A DNA stretch of 64,000 bases, taken from the NCBI RefSeq assembly GCF_017351175.1, contig NZ_JAFMPN010000015.1:1-64000 (forward strand), read 5' to 3'. Position 1 is the first letter of the stretch, and each line of letters opens with the position of its first letter. Below, one piece after another: positions 58,195-64,000 of this stretch. Source of the DNA: Desulfovibrio sp. Huiquan2017 (lineage in GTDB: Bacteria > Desulfobacterota > Desulfovibrionia > Desulfovibrionales > Desulfovibrionaceae). A program made the translations under genes and the position numbers. Below the pieces are notes generated by a model. The model ran no database searches, had not been told where the DNA came from, and was given only the letters and a program-made list of their open reading frames with translations.

Positions 58195-59304
58195 GTGAAG
58201 ATCGCCCTGTGCACCCCGTTCAAACCGCTGGACAATCCGTCCGTGTCCGGCGATGTGACCATTGTTCGTGACCTGCGTGACGCGCTGGCGGACTTGGGTC
58301 ACGAGGTGCTCCCCATGCCTTTTTTCCCGGCCAAGGAAATCTGGAAACACCCCGGCCGCTGGTCCGGCGCATATCGGGCCATTTCGCGCATGACCGAGGC
58401 GGCGCGCGGCTGCGAGGCCTGGCTGACCTACAACTCCTACTACAAGGCGCCGGACGTCTTCGGTTCGGCCTGCGCGGCCCGGCTGGCCATTCCCTACGCC
58501 ATATTCCAGGCGAGTTATGCGGTGAACCGGGGTAATAAGCTCGCGACCTGGCCGGGGTACCGGCTGAACCGTCGGGCCATGCTCCGGGCGGACCACATCT
58601 TCTGCAACCGGGCCAACGACCTGCGCGGCTGCGCAAAGCTTTTGCCGCCGGACCGTTACTCCCCCGTTCGTCCCGGGTTGCCTGTTGGCCTGCTGGCGCG
58701 CGACCAGGAGGCCGGAACTAGGCTGCGCAAGGAGTGGGGCGCCATGAACGCGCGCGTGGTTCTCAGCGCGGCCATGATGCGCGCGGGGGTCAAGGCCGAG
58801 GGGTTGCGCTGGGTATTTCGGGCCTGTGCGGAACTCGTCGAGCGGGGCCGCGACATCGTCCTGGGCGTGGCCGGAGACGGCCCGTGCCGGGCGGAACTGG
58901 AATCCGAGGCCCGCAAGCTGCTGGGTGGGCGGGTCCACTTTCTCGGTCTGGTGGAGCGGGAACTGCTGGGCGGTTTTTTCGCGGCGGGCGACCTGTTCGC
59001 CTTTCCCGGCCTGAAGGAAAGCGTGGGCATGGTCTACCTGGAAGCCCAGCTTTGCGGGCTACCTGTGGTGGCCACGGATGACGAGGGCGCGCCCCAGGTG
59101 GTGGCCCACAACCGCACCGGGTTGATCACTGGTGCGACCATCGAGAATTTCACCCGGGGCGTGGACGAACTGGTCCGCGACCCGGAGCGGTGCGCGGCCC
59201 TGGCGGCCAACGCGCCGCATTACGTCACCGAAGAACACGACGCGCGGCGCAACTACGGCTATGTGGCCGCGACCCTGCGCCGACTGGCCGAAGCGAGGGC
59301 CTGA
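58195..59304 (+). CDS. Glycosyltransferase family 4-like protein
   Basis: The 369-residue GT-B protein has the N-terminal MKIALCTPFKPLDNPSVSGDVTIVRDLRDALADLGHEV acceptor fold and the C-terminal donor site LGVAGDGPCRAELE, FLGLVERELLGGFFAAGDLFAFPGLKESVGMVYLEAQLCGLPVVATD with the Glu-x7-Glu type motif. It likely adds a sugar to a cell-surface lipid or glycan. The GTG start is supported by the family N-terminus; the ribosome binding site is weak. Confidence 0.92.
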   Translation: MKIALCTPFKPLDNPSVSGDVTIVRDLRDALADLGHEVLPMPFFPAKEIWKHPGRWSGAYRAISRMTEAARGCEAWLTYNSYYKAPDVFGSACAARLAIPYAIFQASYAVNRGNKLATWPGYRLNRRAMLRADHIFCNRANDLRGCAKLLPPDRYSPVRPGLPVGLLARDQEAGTRLRKEWGAMNARVVLSAAMMRAGVKAEGLRWVFRACAELVERGRDIVLGVAGDGPCRAELESEARKLLGGRVHFLGLVERELLGGFFAAGDLFAFPGLKESVGMVYLEAQLCGLPVVATDDEGAPQVVAHNRTGLITGATIENFTRGVDELVRDPERCAALAANAPHYVTEEHDARRNYGYVAATLRRLAEARA

Positions 59305-59306
59305 AC

Positions 59307-59900
59307 ATGACGACATATTTCTGCATGCGCCACGGATTGACCGAATGGAACCGCGCTTGCCGCATCCAGGGGAACACCGATGTCCCCCTCTGTGAGGAAG
59401 GGCGCGACATGGCCCGTAAATGGGGCCGATCCCTGGCCGGGGAGGGGTTCGACTGCATCCTGACCAGCACGCTCGACCGGGCCCGGGAGACCGGCGCGCT
59501 GGTCAACGAGATTCTGGGCCTGCCCACGTTCGAGGACGAACGGCTGGGCGAGCAGGATTGGGGCGACTGGACCGGTCTGACCAAGGATGAACTCAAGGCC
59601 CTGCGCAAGGAGGTCCGCCGCGAGGAGCACAAGGGCTTCGGCTTCCGGCCGGAGGGCGGGGAGAGCCGCGATGAAGTGCTTTTCCGGGCCTGTGACGCGC
59701 TTATTGAATTTGCCGCCGAGCACCCCGGCGAATCCGTGCTGGTGGTCACCCACAATGGGGTCCTGCGCTGTCTGGCCCACGCGCTGTCCGGCTCGGACTT
59801 CCTGCCCGGCGATCCGGTGGCCTATCTTCCGTACCGCCTGCACCGCATCGAATGCATCGACAATGAACTCGCCCTGGGCGAGCTGAACATGGAGCTATAA
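59307..59900 (+). CDS. Histidine phosphatase family protein
   Basis: The 197-residue protein starts with the phosphoglycerate mutase-type motif CMRHGLTEWNRACRIQGNTDVPL, with catalytic His in RHG, then TSTLDRARETGALV and VVTHNGVLRCL. It probably removes a phosphate from a sugar or cofactor precursor. It lies between two glycosyltransferase genes, starts 2 nt after the first and overlaps the second by one base. Confidence 0.92.
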   Translation: MTTYFCMRHGLTEWNRACRIQGNTDVPLCEEGRDMARKWGRSLAGEGFDCILTSTLDRARETGALVNEILGLPTFEDERLGEQDWGDWTGLTKDELKALRKEVRREEHKGFGFRPEGGESRDEVLFRACDALIEFAAEHPGESVLVVTHNGVLRCLAHALSGSDFLPGDPVAYLPYRLHRIECIDNELALGELNMEL

Positions 59901-61060
59901 TGCGCATCGTCTTCTATTGCCAGCACGTGCTCGGCGTGGGCCATATGTTCCGGTCCCTGGAAATCGTCAAGGCCTTGAAAAATCATGAGGTCATTTTGGT
60001 CACTGGCGGGGCGGAGGTGGATTTCGATCCGCCCGCCAACATGACCCGCGTGCAGTTGCCCGGCCTGATGATGGACGCCAAATTCACCCGCTTCATCCCG
60101 CTTGAGGACGGGGCCGAGGTGGACGAAGTCCTGGTTCGCCGCCTGCGCCTGTTCAAGGAGATCATGGCGAAATACCGGCCCGACATCTTCATGGTTGAAC
60201 TCTTTCCCTTTGGACGGAAGAAATTCCGCTTCGAACTCCTGCCCATCCTCAAGAAGGTCCGCAAGGGCGAATACGGTCCCTGCCGATCAGTCTGCTCCGT
60301 GCGCGATATCCTGGTGGAAAAAAAAGACATGCAGCGCCAGGTGGAGCGGGTCCACGGTTATCTGAATCCCAATTTCGACCACGTCCTGGTCCACTCGGAC
60401 CCCAACCTGGTCCGTCTGGACGAGACCTTTCCCGGCGTGGAGGGCATCGTCCCCGAAGTCCATTACACCGGCTACGTGGCCCGTAAGCCCGATCCGGCCG
60501 AAACCGCGCGGCTGGCCGATGAACTGCGTCTCGACGAGACCCCGCTGGTGGTCGTGTCCGTGGGCGGCGGGCATATCGGCCGCGACCTGCTGCGCGGGGC
60601 CCTGGCCGCCTCGCCCATCCTGCACCGGACCCATCCGCACCGGCTGGCCGTGTTCACAGGCCCCTATGTCGAGGAAGACGAGTTCGCCCATCTGCAAACC
60701 CTGGCCGAAGCGCATCCGCACATCACGGTCCGGCGTTTCACCAAGCGCTTTTTGGCCTACCTGGACCTGGCCCGTCTGTCGGTCTCGTTGGGCGGCTACA
60801 ACACCACCATGAACCTGCTGGCCACCAACACCTTCGGGCTCATGTATCCATTCCTCCAGAACCGCGAGCAGAACATGCGCGCCCGGCGTATTGAGCAAAA
60901 GGGCGGCCTCAAGGTTATCACCCAGGATGATCTCGGCCCGGAACGGCTGGCCGGGTTGATGCGCGACGGCCTGGACCGCAAGGCCGCGCCGCTCGGCCTC
61001 AACCTGGACGGGGCCGCCAATTCGGCGCGTCTCCTTGAGAAAATCCACGCCGCCATGTAG
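59900..61060 (+). CDS. Predicted GT-B glycosyltransferase (COG4671-like)
   Basis: The 386-residue protein has a MurG-like N-terminal half (MRIVFYCQHVLGVGHMFRSLEIVKAL, PDIFMVELFPFGRKKFRFEL, RSVCSVRDILV) and a C-terminal half with VSVGGGHIGRDLL and SLGGYNTTMNLLATN. This matches the COG4671 group. It acts with the neighbouring glycosyltransferase and phosphatase in an operon; the product is unknown. Confidence 0.88.
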   Translation: MRIVFYCQHVLGVGHMFRSLEIVKALKNHEVILVTGGAEVDFDPPANMTRVQLPGLMMDAKFTRFIPLEDGAEVDEVLVRRLRLFKEIMAKYRPDIFMVELFPFGRKKFRFELLPILKKVRKGEYGPCRSVCSVRDILVEKKDMQRQVERVHGYLNPNFDHVLVHSDPNLVRLDETFPGVEGIVPEVHYTGYVARKPDPAETARLADELRLDETPLVVVSVGGGHIGRDLLRGALAASPILHRTHPHRLAVFTGPYVEEDEFAHLQTLAEAHPHITVRRFTKRFLAYLDLARLSVSLGGYNTTMNLLATNTFGLMYPFLQNREQNMRARRIEQKGGLKVITQDDLGPERLAGLMRDGLDRKAAPLGLNLDGAANSARLLEKIHAAM

Positions 61061-61135
61061 TTCTCCGCCCGGGCCACTTTCCTGTCGTCACCGGCCGCTC
61101 CGCAGGGTATACTGCCTGCAAGCAAAGGAGTGTAC

Positions 61136-61900
61136 ATGCTGCTCAAGGACAAGAAAGCCCTCATCTTCGGCGTGGTCAACGACCGCTCCATAGCCTACGG
61201 CATCGCCCGACAACTCCGGGAGCACGGCGCGCGTCTGGCCTTCAGTTACGCCGCCGACCCCATCGAGCGCCGCCTGGCCCCCATCTGCGAGGAACTCGGC
61301 GGCGAGTTCCTGTACAAATGCGACGTCGCCAACGATGACGAAATAGCCGCGGGCGCCGACCTCGTGCGCGAAAAATGGGGCGATGTGGACATACTCGTCC
61401 ACTCCATCGCCTACGCCAACCGCGAAGACCTCAAGGGACGGTTCATCGACACCAGCCGGGAAGGCTACAAGGTCGCCCTGGACGTGTCCTCCTACTCCCT
61501 GGTCGCCCTGTGTCGCGCCTTCGAGCCCCTGCTCAACCCCGGTGCGTCCGTGTTGACCATGAGCTATTACGGCTCGGGCAAGGTCGTGGCCAACTATAAC
61601 GCCATGGGCGTGGCCAAGGCCGCCCTCGAAGCCTGCGTGCGGTATCTGGCCGTGGACCTGGGCGAAAAGGGCGTGCGCATCAACGCCATCTCCGCCGGGC
61701 CCGTCAAGACCATGGCCGCCTCCGGCATTTCCGGTTTCAAGACCATCCTCGGCCGTATTGAGGAAAAGGCGCCTCTGCGCCGGAACATCACCATCGACGA
61801 TGTGGGCAAATGCGCCTTGTATCTCGCTTCGGATCTGTCCTCCGGCACGACCGGCGACGTGGTCTTCGTTGACTCGGGATACAACATCATGGGCGTGTAG
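61136..61900 (+). CDS. fabI: Enoyl-[acyl-carrier-protein] reductase FabI
   Basis: FabI reduces trans-2-enoyl-ACP with NADH in fatty-acid elongation. The 254-residue protein has FGVVNDRSIAYGIARQLREHGARLAFSY, SIAYANREDLKG, and the catalytic YNAMGVAK (Tyr-x6-Lys) with the ISAGPVKTMAASGI loop. AAAGGAG is 5 nt before the ATG at 61136. Confidence 0.97.
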   Translation: MLLKDKKALIFGVVNDRSIAYGIARQLREHGARLAFSYAADPIERRLAPICEELGGEFLYKCDVANDDEIAAGADLVREKWGDVDILVHSIAYANREDLKGRFIDTSREGYKVALDVSSYSLVALCRAFEPLLNPGASVLTMSYYGSGKVVANYNAMGVAKAALEACVRYLAVDLGEKGVRINAISAGPVKTMAASGISGFKTILGRIEEKAPLRRNITIDDVGKCALYLASDLSSGTTGDVVFVDSGYNIMGV

Positions 61901-62334
61901 GCGCAGTCGGCCTGAATGGGCGGGGGCCGTCGTTTTCGGCGAGTTCTTGAGTCTCTTCCGGAGGTTTATGAGGGCTTCGGCAGAGGCGAGATATGGGGGA
62001 TGTCATCCACGGAGCGAAAGTGCGTGCCGTACGGCGGAAAGCCCGCTCTTCTTCATGCGGGAAATTTTCTCGGAACTCCCTGGCCCCGGCATCGCACGAA
62101 GCGACTCGAAAAATCCGGGACAGTTGGGATCACCTTGTTTTCAAAGGGCTTTTGATGATGCCAGAAACAATGATCCGGCCTTGCGCCGGGCTTTCATTCC
62201 TCTATCCGCAAAAAAAACCAAAGCCGGGCAGCAGTTTTTCCGTGGCTGACTGCCCGACCTTGGCCGGAGAGGACCTTGTGAGGTCTGGATGAAACGGACC
62301 CAAACCCGATTCGGGTCCGCTGAAAATCGTATGG
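61901..62334. other. Intergenic region after fabI
   Basis: No gene was recognised with confidence; a short plus frame after GGAGGTTT at about 61967 codes nothing familiar. The right part holds terminators for the minus-strand microprotein gene at 62212-62319. Confidence 0.5.
62212..62319 (-). terminator. Two terminators after the 58-residue microprotein
   Basis: On the minus strand CGGACCC-N11-GGGTCCG (62295-62319) comes first, followed by TTTC. A second stem CTGCCCG/CGGGCAG (62225-62256) is followed by GCTTTGGTTTTTTTT, a strong terminator tail. Confidence 0.7.
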
Positions 62335-62511
62335 TTAGACGAGTTGGCTGATGCCGACGCTCAGGACCATGGACACGCAGGTCCAGAAAAGCAGCTTGAC
62401 CAGGCCGAGGGGGCCGTTGGCGGCACGGCACATTTCGTTGCTCCACGGTTCACCCGTGGAATCCTCGGGCTGGAACAGGTACGCGAGCACGTTCACGTTG
62501 GACTTCTTCAT
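62335..62511 (-). CDS. 58-residue membrane microprotein, function unknown
   Basis: An AAGGAGG ribosome binding site with 8-nt spacing precedes an ATG that opens a 58-residue protein. It begins MKKSNVNVLAYLFQPED, has a soluble middle with a single Cys (C28), and ends in one hydrophobic segment (about 36-55: GLVKLLFWTCVSMVLSVGIS). The layout fits a single-pass inner-membrane microprotein. Terminators follow. I do not recognise the family. Confidence 0.75.
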   Translation of the reverse strand: MKKSNVNVLAYLFQPEDSTGEPWSNEMCRAANGPLGLVKLLFWTCVSMVLSVGISQLV

Positions 62512-62747
62512 TTCCCCGACCTCCTTGCATGAACCGTTGAATTAGGGTCAATCTTGATCCTCTGGTATGCGCATATGGGTGACGGGGTCCAATAACTATA
62601 CGTGACGGCAGTCATCATGATTTCTTATGGATTGCGGAGTGCATGACCATTGCATGCACCCGAAGGGAGGCGGGCCGATCACGGAAGGTAAACCGGGCGA
62701 TACGGAATAGCGATTGCCCCTTGGAGCGCGTCCGGGTATGTAGGCGC

Positions 62748-63629
62748 ATGGAATTGTATCAATTGAGGACGTTTGTGGCTGTGGCCGAGGAGGGCAACTT
62801 CACCCGTGCGGGCAAGCGGGTGCATGCCACCCAACCCGCTGTTTCCGCGCATATCAAGGCGCTGGAGGAGGAGTTGGGGGTCCGTCTGTTCGACCGGGTG
62901 CCGCGCGGCGTGGAATTGACCCAGGCCGGGGCCGAGCTGGTGCATGACGCCATCGAGGTGCTGGCTGCGGCCCAGACGCTGCAGGCCCGGGCCGTGACGC
63001 TCGGCGGCGAGGTGGCGGGCCAGGTGGCGCTCGGCCTGTGCACGGACCCGGGATTTCTCAAGGCAACCAGTCTCATCGACCTGATGAGCGAACAGTTCCC
63101 CAAGCTCAATCTCAAGCTGATCCAGTCGCCGTCCGGGGTTATCCTGAGCGAGATCCGGGCGCGCAATCTGGACGCGGGGTTCATTTTTTCGGGCAATCCG
63201 TACCGGGATCTGGAGGCCGTCAAGCTGGCCGAGCCCGAGTATTCGATCATGGGGGCGGCGAGCATCCGCGACGAGTTGGCCGCGGCCGACGCCGAAGGGC
63301 TGTCGGCCTTTGCCTGGGTCATGCCCGCCAGCCACAGCCCGTTCCGGGAATTGCAGTTGGACATATTCAACAAGTTCGGCATCGTTCCGGCGCGGACTAT
63401 CGGCGCGGATTCCGAGGAGGTCATCCGGGCCCTGGTGCTGGAAGGCAAGGCGCTCGCCCTGGTGCGCGAGGACGAAGGGGCGGCCATGCTCGACAGCGGG
63501 CTGGCGGCCGAGTGTGCGCTGGTGGGGCGGCATTCGGTGGAAGTAAATTTCGTGTATCGCAAGGGTGAGGACGACCTGCCGTCCCTGGCGGCGATCATCG
63601 AGCTGGTGCGGCGTACCTGGGAGGTGTGA
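62748..63629 (+). CDS. LysR-family transcriptional regulator
   Basis: The 293-residue protein has the LysR helix-turn-helix (MELYQLRTFVAVAEEGNFTRAGKRVHATQPAVSAHIKALEEELGVRLFDRVPRGVELTQAG) and a periplasmic-binding-type effector domain. The ATG at 62748 begins the family sequence; only AGG precedes it. Its last base overlaps the start of a second LysR gene of very similar N-terminus, so the two look like a tandem duplication. Confidence 0.92.
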   Translation: MELYQLRTFVAVAEEGNFTRAGKRVHATQPAVSAHIKALEEELGVRLFDRVPRGVELTQAGAELVHDAIEVLAAAQTLQARAVTLGGEVAGQVALGLCTDPGFLKATSLIDLMSEQFPKLNLKLIQSPSGVILSEIRARNLDAGFIFSGNPYRDLEAVKLAEPEYSIMGAASIRDELAAADAEGLSAFAWVMPASHSPFRELQLDIFNKFGIVPARTIGADSEEVIRALVLEGKALALVREDEGAAMLDSGLAAECALVGRHSVEVNFVYRKGEDDLPSLAAIIELVRRTWEV

Positions 63630-64000
63630 TGGAACTGTATCAGCTCAGGACCTTTGTGGCCGTGGCCGAGGAGGGCAACCTGACCAAGGCCGCCGAGCGC
63701 ATCTACGCCAGCCAGCCTGCGGTGAGCGGGCATATCAAAGCGCTGGAGGAGGAACTGGGGCTGCCGCTGTTCGTGCGCACCCCGCGCGGCATGCGTCTGA
63801 CCGAAGCCGGGCAGGGTCTGAAGCTCAAGGCGGATTCCGTGCTCCTGGCTGCCGAGGACATGGCCAACCTGGCGGCCGGGTATCTGGAGGAGCTGACCGG
63901 CTCCGTGACCATCGCCCTGAATACGGACACCGGCTTCCTGCGTGTGGCCGAGCTGTCCGAGGCCATGGCCGAGGCTCATCCCAAGATCCGGCTCAAATTT
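63629..64000 (+). CDS. LysR-family transcriptional regulator, cut by the window end
   Basis: The first 124 codons are present. The protein starts MELYQLRTFVAVAEEGNLTKAAERIYASQPAVSGHIKALEEELG, differing from the upstream LysR at few N-terminal positions, then diverges into its own effector domain (TGSVTIALNTDTGFLRVAEL). The ATG shares one base with the upstream stop (TGATG). Confidence 0.92.
   Translation, partial: MELYQLRTFVAVAEEGNLTKAAERIYASQPAVSGHIKALEEELGLPLFVRTPRGMRLTEAGQGLKLKADSVLLAAEDMANLAAGYLEELTGSVTIALNTDTGFLRVAELSEAMAEAHPKIRLKF

Noticed and set aside
61967-62249. Short plus-strand frame after fabI with GGAGGTTT before its ATG
   Set aside because: The product is rich in Arg/Ser/Pro without pattern, runs into the minus-strand terminators, and is probably chance.

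Overview
The window looks like a chromosomal segment of a GC-rich, sulfate-reducing Desulfovibrio/Pseudodesulfovibrio-type bacterium. That rests on overall gene content: a compact DnaA next to dnaN-gyrB-gyrA, a four-subunit ferredoxin-dependent 2-oxoacid oxidoreductase, a DUF39 sulfur-transfer protein, Lar nickel-pincer genes and a complete C-P lyase operon. The assignment is from family knowledge, not a database search. It contains the probable replication origin (about 49.25-49.62 kb) and two perfect parS sites about 10 kb away, next to parA.

Layout. 0-2.4 kb: DEAD-box helicase, a 59-residue zinc-ribbon protein and an Hsp20 chaperone, all minus. 2.4-14.2 kb: phosphonate catabolism. phnN, a 2H phosphoesterase (DUF1045) and a hexapeptide acyltransferase are minus; phnF (repressor) is minus and divergent from phnGHIJKLM-phnCDE. 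Together these encode uptake, C-P bond cleavage and conversion of the ribosyl product to PRPP. 14.2-16.8 kb: an AT-richer patch with a chemotaxis receptor and a probable integrase remnant, likely acquired DNA. 16.8-20 kb: DUF429, ChaN/PDZ lipoprotein, P-loop kinase-like and secreted unknown proteins. 20-26.3 kb: a TetR-controlled RND efflux operon and a TetR/DUF2867 pair, each TetR with a clear palindromic operator. 26.4-30.6 kb: larE-larB-larC(N-terminal part only)-DUF3431-orphan MacB-like permease. 30.6-32.7 kb: MATE exporter divergent from a MarR regulator.

32.7-34.3 kb: a small island with an excisionase-type HTH gene preceded by a helically phased GACA array, a 134-residue unknown gene and a structured non-coding stretch. 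34.3-43.8 kb: phosphofructokinase, heptose-7-phosphate kinase, parB, a zinc-ribbon gene inserted in opposite orientation, parA, two parS, a UDP-glucuronate-type epimerase, an unknown protein, coaBC, a lipoprotein and a MerR-like coiled-coil protein. 44-47.7 kb: queA and korDABC-type genes. 48-49.3 kb: DUF39 protein. 49.3-57.3 kb: oriC, dnaA, dnaN, gyrB, gyrA. 57.3-61.9 kb: TPR lipoprotein, two glycosyltransferases with a phosphatase between them, and fabI. 61.9-64 kb: a 58-residue membrane microprotein and two tandem LysR regulators, the second cut by the window edge.

I saw no tRNA or rRNA gene, no CRISPR array and no intact transposase. The observations I rate highest are the likely PhnP replacement by a 2H phosphoesterase, the LarC1-only Lar operon with its unusual partners, the phased GACA array at 33.1-33.2 kb, the parA/parB pair split by an opposite-strand gene, and two microproteins with strong ribosome binding sites.
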